A stretch of DNA of 11,385 bases from UBA6136 sp964344495 (GCA_964344495.1 CAYFNI010000074.1:1-11385), one strand, 5' to 3'; numbered from the stretch's first letter, positions 1 to 6,855 are shown. Translations and numbers: made by a program. The notes: generated by a model from the sequence alone, not told the origin.

Positions 1-436
1 CAGCGCGCTTGATGGACAGCTTGGTCGCTTCGTAGTTGTAGTCCTGGATCTTGGCGTCGTCTTCGGCCAGCCAGTGGATGAAGACACCGACGCAGATGAA
101 CAGATCATCCGCTTCGTCAGCCGGGATGGTGCCGTCTTCGACGCAATCGGCAACGGCCATGGCCACGCCGCGCTGAGCCGGTCCGAACATCTGGGTGGCC
201 TGCTTGCCATTCTTGATGGTGACCTTGTTGAACATGACGGTGGCGGGCTTGCACAGCAGGTTCGGTGCAACAACAGCCAGCAGGCTGGTGAAACCGTCCT
301 TGTTGTTGGTGACGCAGTTGGCGAACGCCGTTTCAGCGGCGCTGCCACGCGGACCCATGATCAGGTCGACGTGCGCGATTTCGTTGCCGCCGCCACACAG
401 GGCTTCACCGACCAGCAGTTTGTTGATTTTTCCCAT
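1..436 (-). CDS. fae: Formaldehyde-activating enzyme Fae (partial, C-terminus beyond left edge)
   Basis: Fae catalyses condensation of formaldehyde with (dephospho)tetrahydromethanopterin to methylene-H4MPT in the cytoplasm, the entry step of the H4MPT pathway. The visible 145 residues match the family from the first residue: MGKINKLLVGEAL at 1-13, NEIAHVDLIMGPRGSAAETAF at about 18-38 with the conserved histidine thought to act in catalysis, NNKDGFTSLLAVVAPNL at 44-60, MFGPAQRGVAMAV at 83-95 and GVFIHW at 117-122. Fae proteins are about 170 residues, so roughly 25 are missing off the left edge. The ATG at 436 is chosen because known Fae proteins begin here, and GAGGA (448-444) lies 7 bases upstream. 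The frame stays open upstream, however, to ATG codons at 496 and 502, and AGGAG (509-505) lies 8 bases before 496. A form with 20-22 extra residues is therefore possible. It is the last visible gene of the mptG-orfY-mch-orf5-orf7-fae cluster. Family assignment is essentially certain; the start is not. Confidence 0.96.
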   Translation of the reverse strand, partial: MGKINKLLVGEALCGGGNEIAHVDLIMGPRGSAAETAFANCVTNNKDGFTSLLAVVAPNLLCKPATVMFNKVTIKNGKQATQMFGPAQRGVAMAVADCVEDGTIPADEADDLFICVGVFIHWLAEDDAKIQDYNYEATKLSIKRA

Positions 437-571
437 GACTAAGTCCTCGGTATTATCGTTGTTAAAGAAAGAAAAGAATTTTTTGAGAATCGACATTGGC
501 ATGTCTCCTGTGCAGGCCTTAAGCCAACCTGCTTATTGTTTTAATGCGGCTGTCCTGGACAGAGAATCCGC
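437..571 (-). promoter_or_regulatory. orf7-fae spacer with operator-like palindrome and a second fae start
   Basis: This 135-base spacer is the only long gap inside the C1 operon, so it may give fae its own promoter or leader. It contains a perfect interrupted palindrome CTGTCC-T-GGACAG at 550-562, the size of a dimeric regulator's operator. A weaker GCAGG/CCTGC inverted repeat lies at about 512-532. A strong AGGAG (509-505) is followed by ATG codons at 502 and 496, both in frame with fae. I could not identify convincing -35/-10 boxes. The 60 bases before the usual fae start are much richer in A and T than the surrounding genes. Confidence 0.5.
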
Positions 572-1444
572 CTATCGATATCGACTATTGAGTTGAGCCG
601 CCAGCAGGGTGGCCACCGTCAAGTCCGCCGATGTTCCTGGATTGATCCCACCAGCTTTGAATTCCGTATCGAGCTGGCGCAGCAGATCCAGTTTTTCGTT
701 GAGCGAACCTGACGCAGACAGGGCCGCTTCCACCCCAGCCATCCGGGCTGAGACCTGTATCGAGGCAGTGACGCCCAACTTGCGCTGGACATGACTGTCT
801 GGGTACCGGCTGAGGAAGCTGGCATAGACCGCCACGGTCGCCCATTCTTCATTATCCCCCTGGGATAGCCGCGCATCATACATTGGAACGGCCGTATGGA
901 AAATATCGGCAAACGAATCAGTGTATTGACGCGCAATAGTGTCCCGGTCCGCGGCCAGCGCCATGGTTTGCAGCAACGTGACATTGGGTGTCATGTGAAC
1001 ATCCTGCTCGGGCGCGGCGCCCAGACCCGCGGGACGGGCCCGGCGGATGGCCCGATAGACCCAGTCCGCATCGGCGATCGTTGTCTGTTGAAGAACCTCT
1101 TTGACTGCCGCATGAAAGCCGAGGCTTCGATCCGGCGGCGGATCCATGAACGCCTGCATCAGCGGCGCCGCCAGCAGGACGATGCCTAGATTGGTGTTGC
1201 AGCCAACGGCGGCCCAGGTCGCGTCGATGGCGCGGAACACCCGTTCGCCCAAGGGTAAACGCATGTCCGCCAGACACGGGGCGCTGGCTTCCGCGCTGCG
1301 CCGGAAGTCCGCTACGGTCATGCCGTGTCCTTCGGAGTATTGGCTGACATTGCCGGGTTTGAAGGCCTGAAGTTCCAGCTCACACGCCTTGAGGTAGGCC
1401 GCTATGGCCGCGGACTGGAGGGCGATGCTGCTCATGGGCCGCAT
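572..1444 (-). CDS. CitG/MdcB-like protein, methylotroph Orf7 (H4MPT-pathway cofactor synthesis, role unproven)
   Basis: This 290-residue protein belongs to the triphosphoribosyl-dephospho-CoA synthase (CitG) superfamily. Visible markers are FKPGNVS at residues 28-34 with the nearby SEGHGMT, and GCNTNLGIVLLAAPL at 81-95. The classic enzymes use ATP and dephospho-CoA to make the prosthetic-group precursor of citrate or malonate lyase. No lyase genes are present here. In methylotrophs and archaea this subgroup travels with H4MPT genes (Orf7 of M. extorquens, just upstream of fae as here) and is thought to act in dephospho-H4MPT or methylofuran synthesis. The stop of the preceding orf5 lies inside its start region. 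ATG 1444 has a weak AGG 4 bases upstream, while ATG 1435 forms an ATGA stop/start overlap, so either start is possible. The family is clear; the exact reaction is not known to me. Confidence 0.85.
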   Translation of the reverse strand: MRPMSSIALQSAAIAAYLKACELELQAFKPGNVSQYSEGHGMTVADFRRSAEASAPCLADMRLPLGERVFRAIDATWAAVGCNTNLGIVLLAAPLMQAFMDPPPDRSLGFHAAVKEVLQQTTIADADWVYRAIRRARPAGLGAAPEQDVHMTPNVTLLQTMALAADRDTIARQYTDSFADIFHTAVPMYDARLSQGDNEEWATVAVYASFLSRYPDSHVQRKLGVTASIQVSARMAGVEAALSASGSLNEKLDLLRQLDTEFKAGGINPGTSADLTVATLLAAQLNSRYR

Positions 1445-2346
1445 TGCGCCTGTGGGTGCGGCGGCTGGAGCCGGGCCAGAAAGTCATCGACCAGAAGGTC
1501 GGCGATGGACACATCCGTGACCCCTTGCAAGCCTTTCCAGGCCGGAATGCTGTTGACCTCCAGCACCGAGTAACGACCGTGTTCGTCGCGGATGATATCC
1601 ACACCGGCGTAATTCATGTCCAGCACCCGCACGGCCTCTTCCGCCAGCCGGCTCAAGCGCAGGTCATCCAGACGCACGGGCTCGCAGAGGGCACCCTGAT
1701 GGACGTTGTTGAGCCAGGTTACGCCCGAGCGGCGCATGGCAGCGACCGCCTTGCCTGCGATCACGAAGACCCGAAAGTCATGCGAGGCGGTCCCGGTATG
1801 GATGAAGCGTTGCAGATAGAACAGGCCATCATCCGCCGAAAAACCATCCAGATCGGCGCGTGATGTATACCGCCGCAGCCCGGCGCCCTGGGAGCCGAAC
1901 AGTGGCTTCGAGACCAGCGCATGGCCCTGATCCAGTTCGCCTTCGGCGATGGCACGGGCGGCGTCGGGATCGCTCAGCACCCAGGTTGGTGGTGTGGCGA
2001 TGCCGGCCTGCTGCAGGATGAAGCTGGTCATGGCCTTGTCGACCGTGCGCTCGATCGCTCGCCCGTCGTTGTAGACGGGAATCCCCAGCGCCTTCAGCGC
2101 ATGCAGGATGTCGAGGTAGAACGTGATCTGCTCCAGCGTGCCGCCCGGCACCCCGCGCACGAAAACTGCGGCCGGCAGCGCGTTGGCAAATGTGGGCAAC
2201 TGCACGGGCGGTCCTTCGCCGTCCAGCTTCAAGCGACAGGCCGTGAGGCTCAAAAAACGGGCCTCATGGCCACGCTTGGACAGCGCCTCACGCAGGCGCC
2301 GCCCGTGCCAGCCCGGGTCGTCCGTGATGACGGCGACAGGGCTCAC
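1432..2346 (-). CDS. RimK-like ATP-grasp ligase, methylotroph Orf5
   Basis: A 304-residue ATP-grasp enzyme of the RimK group. It has the ATP-binding lysine in LVSKPLF (K147), the glycine-rich loop GSQGAG at 151-156, SHDFRVFVIAGK at 188-199, NNVHQGA at 213-219, NYAGVDII at 245-252 and the metal-binding LEVNS at 262-266 (E263, N265). Members join an amino acid, often glutamate, to a carboxylate through an acyl-phosphate; archaeal relatives add glutamate to H4MPT or coenzyme F420. In methylotrophs the gene following mch is Orf5, needed for the H4MPT-linked pathway, so a role in tailoring the pterin or the polyglutamyl tail of methylofuran is plausible but inferred. The GTG start shares the four bases GTGA with the mch stop, indicating translational coupling. 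Family confidence is high, substrate confidence low. Confidence 0.88.
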   Translation of the reverse strand: MSPVAVITDDPGWHGRRLREALSKRGHEARFLSLTACRLKLDGEGPPVQLPTFANALPAAVFVRGVPGGTLEQITFYLDILHALKALGIPVYNDGRAIERTVDKAMTSFILQQAGIATPPTWVLSDPDAARAIAEGELDQGHALVSKPLFGSQGAGLRRYTSRADLDGFSADDGLFYLQRFIHTGTASHDFRVFVIAGKAVAAMRRSGVTWLNNVHQGALCEPVRLDDLRLSRLAEEAVRVLDMNYAGVDIIRDEHGRYSVLEVNSIPAWKGLQGVTDVSIADLLVDDFLARLQPPHPQAQCGP

Positions 2347-3341
2347 TCTTCGTCGAACGAACGGTCCAGCAGCTCTTCGTCCAGGGCGCCGGCGTGGAAG
2401 CTGCGCCCCGATTCCACCGCTGTGACAATCACTTTGGCCGGGCTGAACAGCATGGCGTCGACCTTGAAGAAATCATAACCGTAGTCTTTGAAAACTTCGG
2501 CGAACGGCTTGCCGTAATCACGGGACGTGGAACTGGGCAACTCGTTCGCCAGCGCCTGGGCTGCATCGTCGCTGCCCTTGACGAACAGATGCGCGGTGCC
2601 GCCGAACAGGATCGCATCGTTGGTGCGGCCCATGGCCTTGACGAAATTCGGGTGCGGCGGCGGTACCGGGGCCGATGCCATGCCATCGATGATGTTGCCG
2701 AGCGGGAAATGCAGCGAATGCGCCTTGTGCAGCGCCACTTCCAGCACCCGGCTGACGACCTGCATGCCGCCGGCCAGGCTGGAGGTGGGCGTCAGAATCA
2801 CATGCACGCTGTCGGCCTCGACCTTGCAGGCACGGGCGATTTTGTCGATCAGCTCAATCGGTGGCACCTTGTCCACCTCCATGACGATGGCCGTTTCGCC
2901 ACAAACATCGCGATAGCCCAATTCCTCGTACAGGTCCTCGACCGGCTTTTCCACGCCGTCCTTGATTTTCGTTGCCATGGCGCGGGCGGGACCCGAGCCT
3001 AGGGCGTAGAAAGCCCCCTTGCCCTCGCCATGGGACAGGCTCCAGCCGGCGTACTGGCTGCCCAGACAGGCGAATACGGGATTGGTGCTGTGGACATTGA
3101 CCATGGTCGGCCAGCGCTGGAACGGGGAGTTCTGGCTCAGGGTCACCTTCCCGAGGCCGCCCATGCAGATTTCCGCGATCAGCCGGCCGGCTTCCAGACC
3201 GCCGAGCGCCTGGATACCGGCGTCGATGATCGTGCACTGGTTGGGGAGGCGGTCAATTTTCAGCCGTAGCCGGTCGGCATGGGCGATCATGTACTTGACC
3301 ATGGGCAGGGCGTAAGCGTTGACGCTGACGTGGGATTGCAT
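2343..3341 (-). CDS. mch: Methenyltetrahydromethanopterin cyclohydrolase Mch
   Basis: Mch reversibly hydrolyses 5,10-methenyl-H4MPT to 5-formyl-H4MPT in the cytoplasm, between the methylene-H4MPT dehydrogenase step and the formyltransferase/hydrolase complex. The 332-residue protein has the family's features: an N-terminus of the VSVNAYALPMV type, YAGWSLS at 97-103, GSGPAR at 115-120, LYEELGYRD at 137-145, LTPTSSLAGGMQVVSR at 183-198 and MGRTNDAI at 237-244. I chose ATG 3341 rather than the longer frame opening at 3449. The protein aligns with known Mch from here, GGAG (3354-3351) sits 9 bases upstream, and the longer start would overlap the orfY end and add a low-complexity Ser/Thr segment. 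It is flanked by two ATP-grasp genes: orfY ends 28 bases before it, and orf5 overlaps its stop. Confidence 0.96.
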   Translation of the reverse strand: MQSHVSVNAYALPMVKYMIAHADRLRLKIDRLPNQCTIIDAGIQALGGLEAGRLIAEICMGGLGKVTLSQNSPFQRWPTMVNVHSTNPVFACLGSQYAGWSLSHGEGKGAFYALGSGPARAMATKIKDGVEKPVEDLYEELGYRDVCGETAIVMEVDKVPPIELIDKIARACKVEADSVHVILTPTSSLAGGMQVVSRVLEVALHKAHSLHFPLGNIIDGMASAPVPPPHPNFVKAMGRTNDAILFGGTAHLFVKGSDDAAQALANELPSSTSRDYGKPFAEVFKDYGYDFFKVDAMLFSPAKVIVTAVESGRSFHAGALDEELLDRSFDEE

Positions 3342-3369
3342 GAATCTCGTCTCCGAAGGTACGTAAAAA

Positions 3370-4533
3370 TCAGTGAGAAAGTCGGGTCGGGCTGCGATCG
3401 CGGCGGTCCCGGTTGAACTGGTGCTGAAGGGCGGCGTTGCGGTGCTCAATGCAGGCGGTCACCTCGGCGACGCTTTGGCCTTCCGCCAACACGCTGCAGA
3501 AGGGGTGCTGTGGCGACACGACCGATCCCGCCGGCGGGCGGTCGGCGGTCCATGCGGGCCATGGGGTATCCGGCGCGACTGCGATCAATGCGGGCGCCAG
3601 CCAGACGCGGGAGGCGCGCACCGGGCTTGGTTTCAAGTCCACCTCCAGCCTTCCGTGACGGCAGGCCTCAATGTGCGCGGCCAGCAGTCCGTCCCGCGCG
3701 TCGGCATCATAAAGCGCCATGGTCGCACTCGGCCGGGTGTTGACCTCGATCACTCGCGGGGTTCCCCTGTCATCCACCATAAAATCGAGGCTGTTCAGCC
3801 CCTTGAGTCCTGTGTATTGCACCAGTTCAGCGACATGCCGCTCAAGTTGCCGCTGGGCTGCCGGGTCCAGATCGGTCCGGTTCAGCGCACCGGCAAACAG
3901 GAAGGGTTGCTGGCCCATGCCGAGCGTCCAGAGCGTATTGAAACCGATCGTCCGTGACTGCCGTCCGTTGGCCAGAAACAGCACGGACCGGGCCGGTCCC
4001 TCGACCCTGCGCTGCCAGTAGTCACCGGCGCTCAGGGAATCATGGGCGCAGAAGCGTACACGCTTGCCCCCCTCGCTGCAACCAGACTTGATCAGCCAAT
4101 CCGTCGGGTTTTCCGGGGGGGTGAAGCGAACCTCGGGGTAGGGAATGGCGCAGGCGTCCAGCACGGCAAAAAAGCGGCGCGGGTTGCGGAAGATGCGCTG
4201 CAGCGCGGGGGGATTGCCGATCACTTCCCGCTGACGGGCCAGCCGTCGGAGCAAGGCCGGTTGGCTGTCGAGACCGCTGCCGTAAATCAGCGGGCATGTT
4301 GCCGGCGGTGCGACGCGCTGGCAGGTGTCCAGCAGGAGGTCGGGATCGAAGCCCTGTCCGGTATCCGGCAGCGCTACGGCCAGCGTGGCCGCCGCGGCCG
4401 TATCGGCATCGGCGTAATGGTCCAGTGTGACGGCGCCGATGCCAGCCCGCCGGGCGGACTGGGCCAGCCAACGTGCAGAACTGCTGACCAGCAGCACCTG
4501 TTCGGGGAGGCCGAGGGGATGTTGCGGCGGCAA
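3370..4533 (-). CDS. ATP-grasp protein OrfY-like, H4MPT gene cluster
   Basis: An ATP-grasp family protein of about 387 residues, distantly like biotin-carboxylase-type carboligases. From the chosen start the protein has an N-terminal nucleotide-fold stretch (VLLVSSSARWLAQSARRAG at 13-31, then DHYADADT), the ATP-binding lysine in WLIKSGCSEGGKRV (K149), and the metal-binding EVNTRPSATM at 263-272. M. extorquens has such a gene (OrfY) next to mch in its H4MPT cluster, and it is implicated in cofactor synthesis; the substrate is unknown. The frame is open back to 4815, but that stretch runs inside mptG and reads as a shadow. The TTG at 4533, 4 bases after the mptG stop, is my choice, with GTG 4497 as alternative. 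Neither has a good ribosome binding site, so coupling to mptG translation is likely. The C-terminal 100 residues show no motif I recognise. Confidence 0.82.
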   Translation of the reverse strand: MPPQHPLGLPEQVLLVSSSARWLAQSARRAGIGAVTLDHYADADTAAAATLAVALPDTGQGFDPDLLLDTCQRVAPPATCPLIYGSGLDSQPALLRRLARQREVIGNPPALQRIFRNPRRFFAVLDACAIPYPEVRFTPPENPTDWLIKSGCSEGGKRVRFCAHDSLSAGDYWQRRVEGPARSVLFLANGRQSRTIGFNTLWTLGMGQQPFLFAGALNRTDLDPAAQRQLERHVAELVQYTGLKGLNSLDFMVDDRGTPRVIEVNTRPSATMALYDADARDGLLAAHIEACRHGRLEVDLKPSPVRASRVWLAPALIAVAPDTPWPAWTADRPPAGSVVSPQHPFCSVLAEGQSVAEVTACIEHRNAALQHQFNRDRRDRSPTRLSH

Positions 4534-4537
4534 GCGT

Positions 4538-5545
4538 TCAGGCCGCGGCCAGCGGTTCGACGGTGATATCCGCGCCTTGGTGGCGAGGGCTGCCAACCAC
4601 GAAGCGCAATCCGGCGTCATCGCCGAAGTGGCGGCTGGCTTCATCGCGCAAGCGGGTCGCCTGGTCCGGCGTCGCGACCAGGCAGAAACCGGTCGGGCCC
4701 CATGAGCTTTGGCCGATGCCGACCGCTCCCCGGTTGGCCAGAAAGGCCAGGGCTGCGGCCACCGCCGGGCTGGTAAAGCGGCCACCTTGGGCAGGTGCGA
4801 AATGGTCGCCGACAACCGCCTGCAGTTCAGTGATGACGGCGCCGAATGCGTCCAGATCCTCCTCTACCACGGCCGGCAAGCCCTGCATCAGCAGCAGATG
4901 GCACAAGCGGGCGGCTTCGGTGCCGGGGAATGCCGGCAAGGCTGCAAAGGCCGCTTTCTCCGGTGCGCCATGCAAGCCTTGATGTTGCGCATCCAGCACG
5001 ATCAGGAATCGCCATGACTCCGGCAGATCCAGCCGCGCGATGACCGGAGGCACCCGTGTCTGCGGGCCGCGTCCGGCATCGACGATCAGTCCGCCGCTGG
5101 CAAAGGTAGCGATGCCGATGCCGGAGCGTGCCCCGCGCCCGATGATGTCGGGGATCTCGGGCGGCGATAGCGGCAGGCCGTGCAGCCGTGCCAGCGCCGT
5201 GCCGACGGCCAGGGCCAGCTGGGTGCCCGACCCCAGCCCGGCATGTCCGGGAATCGCCCGTTCGATCTCGATCCGGGCCGGCAGCATCTGGCCCATCTCC
5301 GTTGCCAGCGTTCGGGCAATCGCCTCGGCCCGTTCGGCGTCGGGTCCGGTCGCTGACAGGGTGTCGGCATGCCGAATCGTAAGTCGGGTACTGATTTCAT
5401 TGACCGCCACGCCGATGCTGCCAAACCGTCGACCCAGGCTGCCGCCCATGTCGAGAAAGCCCATGTGTAGACGGGCCTGGGCTTCGATACGTAGCTGCCG
5501 ATCTGCAGGGATGGGCGCAAGAGAGTGGGCGGCGGGGAGGCTCAA
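4538..5545 (-). CDS. mptG: Beta-ribofuranosylaminobenzene 5'-phosphate synthase
   Basis: Beta-RFAP synthase joins 4-aminobenzoate and PRPP with loss of CO2 and pyrophosphate, the committed step of (dephospho)methanopterin synthesis. The 335-residue protein is a GHMP-kinase-fold member. It has the diagnostic ARLHMGFLDM at 24-33, GSLGRRFGSIGVAV at 35-48, the glycine-rich GHMP loop PGHAGLGSGTQLALA at 99-113, GRGARSGIGIATF at about 136-148 and GIGQSSWGPTGF at about 278-289. Length fits the family. The start is TTG 5545: an in-frame TAG lies 4 codons upstream and no ATG or GTG occurs before the conserved core, so TTG is the only good choice. There is no clear Shine-Dalgarno sequence, which suggests a low translation rate suited to a cofactor enzyme. 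It is the first gene of the six-gene C1 operon; orfY begins almost directly after it. Confidence 0.93.
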   Translation of the reverse strand: MSLPAAHSLAPIPADRQLRIEAQARLHMGFLDMGGSLGRRFGSIGVAVNEISTRLTIRHADTLSATGPDAERAEAIARTLATEMGQMLPARIEIERAIPGHAGLGSGTQLALAVGTALARLHGLPLSPPEIPDIIGRGARSGIGIATFASGGLIVDAGRGPQTRVPPVIARLDLPESWRFLIVLDAQHQGLHGAPEKAAFAALPAFPGTEAARLCHLLLMQGLPAVVEEDLDAFGAVITELQAVVGDHFAPAQGGRFTSPAVAAALAFLANRGAVGIGQSSWGPTGFCLVATPDQATRLRDEASRHFGDDAGLRFVVGSPRHQGADITVEPLAAA

Positions 5546-5635
5546 GATCGGCTGTCGCTAAAGGTGGAGGCAAAGATCGTTCGGTCCGTCCCGAGAGACG
5601 GGTGTGAATATCATTTTAAACGTAACCGACCGACT
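5546..5635 (-). promoter_or_regulatory. Leader of the C1 operon, between the transporter gene and mptG
   Basis: These 90 bases separate the EamA stop from the mptG TTG start. On the minus strand there is an AT-rich stretch TTTAAAATGATATTC (about 5620-5606) that could hold a -10 element. A short hairpin CCGTC-TCTCGG-GACGG lies at about 5587-5602. No matching -35 box is convincing, so the operon might also be read through from the EamA gene. Confidence 0.3.
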
Positions 5636-6559
5636 TCAGGCATCCACGGGTTGTCGACGGGCGCTGAGGAATGGCAAGGCAACACCGCTCAGCAGCACCA
5701 GCCCGCAGCCGAGCAGGGCAGTTGTGTCGGGTACACGGCCAAACAGGACGATGCCCAGTCCGAGGCTCATGACCGGGGCCGCATAGCCGACTGCACTCAC
5801 CAGTGTAGCGGGCGCCAGTTGATAGGCGCGGGTCAGGTAAAACTGGGCGACGCTCCCGGCCAGTCCGGCGGCGAGGGTCCAGGCCCAAGCCTCCGGGCTG
5901 GCGGGCAGGTGAAAGCCATCAACTGCAAACCAGAGCGCGTGGACACCGAGCGAGACCAGGCAGAAGTAGAACACGACGGTCTGGGGCGGATTACTGCGAC
6001 CGGCGCGGGCGATCATCAGATAGGCAAGTGCGGCCAGAAAGCCGGAGCCGAGCCCCATCACGCGTCCGATCAGGTCGGTATCCACAGCCAGATTTGGACG
6101 CAGGAGCAGCGCCAGTCCCGAGCAGGCGCCGAGGATGGCCAGCCAGTCGAGCCCGCGGCTGCGTTGAGACAGAATCCAGGGGCCGAGCGCGGCGACGAAG
6201 ATACCGCTGCTGGACCAGAGAAAAGCGCTCTCCCCCGGACCGATCCGCTGGATGGAGGCGAACGACAGGATCAGCGATACCCCACCGAACAGTCCACGCA
6301 GCCACAAAGACAGGCGGTAGTCGCCAAACAAAGCCGGCACCCGCCGTGAGGCCAACGCCGGCAGCAACAGGATCAGCAGGTTCACGCTCACGCGGATGAA
6401 GCTCACCATGGCCGCCGCGACCGGCGGATCGGTTCGCGAGGCAGCAAACACGCAACTTGCCATCAGGGCGAACAGGCCCGAGGCAATCAGCATGCAACTC
6501 AGGCCGCGCAGGGTCTGCCGGGGGGATGGTCGGTGCATGAGGGTCAACAACTCCTGCAT
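5636..6559 (-). CDS. EamA/DMT-superfamily membrane transporter
   Basis: A 307-residue, very hydrophobic protein with about ten predicted membrane helices in two repeated halves, the drug/metabolite transporter (EamA, RhaT/YdcZ-like) architecture. The first half runs from LRGLSCMLIASGLFALMAS (18-36) to LAILGACSGLALLLRP (about 141-156), the second from VMGLGSGFLAALAYLMIA to LLGCGLVLLSGVALPFL near the C-terminus. The half-end pattern RIGPGESAFLW followed by a helix is typical. Family members export or import small metabolites; the substrate cannot be told from sequence. ATG 6559 has a run of eight C two bases upstream of the TTC before it and no good ribosome binding site. ATG 6538, 7 codons in, has AGGAG 12 bases upstream and could be the real start (300 residues). 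It lies 90 bases upstream of mptG in the same direction, so co-transcription with the C1 operon is possible. Confidence 0.88.
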   Translation of the reverse strand: MQELLTLMHRPSPRQTLRGLSCMLIASGLFALMASCVFAASRTDPPVAAAMVSFIRVSVNLLILLLPALASRRVPALFGDYRLSLWLRGLFGGVSLILSFASIQRIGPGESAFLWSSSGIFVAALGPWILSQRSRGLDWLAILGACSGLALLLRPNLAVDTDLIGRVMGLGSGFLAALAYLMIARAGRSNPPQTVVFYFCLVSLGVHALWFAVDGFHLPASPEAWAWTLAAGLAGSVAQFYLTRAYQLAPATLVSAVGYAAPVMSLGLGIVLFGRVPDTTALLGCGLVLLSGVALPFLSARRQPVDA

Positions 6560-6562
6560 GAA

Positions 6563-6570
6563 GGGGGGGG
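6563..6570. repeat. G8 homopolymer at the transporter start
   Basis: Eight consecutive G (C8 on the coding strand) lie just upstream of ATG 6559. Tracts of this length can slip in replication and alter spacing around a start, so phase variation is possible. It could also be an assembly length error. Confidence 0.6.
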
Positions 6571-6743
6571 ATCCGCCTCACGCCCTTACGTTAAGCGGTT
6601 TAGATGCAAGTTCGTAAGTAAAGAAAATCGGCAAAAAAACATGGGCAAATCCAGAGCGGCATGGTACCGTAGCTTTGCCTGTACAGTTCTTCCATGGCGT
6701 CGCGTTTTACCTTCGCGAATCCAGCGTCCACATCGCTCCGTTC

Positions 6744-6771
6744 TTGAAGTCCGCTCTCCCTTGAAGATACT
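6744..6771 (+). promoter_or_regulatory. Candidate sigma-70 promoter for the RRM gene
   Basis: TTGAAG (6744-6749) and GATACT (6766-6771) are separated by 16 bases; each matches four of six consensus positions. A transcript starting near 6778 would have a leader of about 78 bases. This is a pattern match only. Confidence 0.35.
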
Positions 6772-6824
6772 CGCAAAGGTTCAACCGGCCATCAACAAGG
6801 CCAATTTCGTTTGTTCAGTTAGTT

Positions 6825-6839
6825 CCGACAGCGAGTCGG
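6825..6839 (+). other. Hairpin just upstream of the RRM gene ribosome binding site
   Basis: CCGAC (6825-6829) and GTCGG (6835-6839) form a perfect 5-base-pair stem with loop AGCGA. It ends 4 bases before the Shine-Dalgarno GGAG (6844-6847), so it could influence ribosome access or bind the protein itself. There is no U-run, so it is not a terminator. Confidence 0.45.
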
Positions 6840-6855
6840 GGCTGGAGTAGTTGGT

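Larger units (their letters stand above)
6560..6855 (+). promoter_or_regulatory. Divergent intergenic region, transporter and RNA-binding protein
   Basis: About 296 bases between divergent genes, with no ORF that looks coding. Near the right end it holds the promoter-like pair and hairpin listed separately. On the transporter side I see only the G8 tract and no convincing promoter. The region reads as the upstream control area plus a long 5' leader for the RNA-binding protein gene, a common layout for cold-inducible RNA-binding proteins. Confidence 0.45.

Noticed and set aside
512..532. GCAGG/CCTGC inverted repeat as a terminator after orf7
   Set aside because: The stem is only 5 base pairs, the loop is long and no U-run follows.
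74..596. Plus-strand open frames opposite fae
   Set aside because: The minus strand encodes clear Fae; the plus-strand translations are antisense shadows.
1921..3002. Plus-strand frames opposite orf5 and mch
   Set aside because: Both minus-strand genes are unmistakable, and the plus translations lack recognisable domains.
3342..3449. Longer start for mch
   Set aside because: It would overlap orfY and add a Ser/Thr-rich segment absent from known Mch; ATG 3341 has a good ribosome binding site.
4534..4815. Longer start for orfY reaching into mptG
   Set aside because: This part overlaps conserved mptG sequence and reads as low-complexity Arg/Pro/Ala; the ATP-grasp protein begins after the mptG stop.
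5525..6349. Plus-strand open frame of 274 codons
   Set aside because: It runs antisense to mptG and the EamA transporter, is rich in Gln, Gly and Arg as expected for shadows of GC-rich genes, and has no family motif.
6560..6855. tRNA or known riboswitch in the divergent spacer
   Set aside because: I found no cloverleaf, conserved T-loop or riboswitch core; only the short hairpin near the ribosome binding site stands out.
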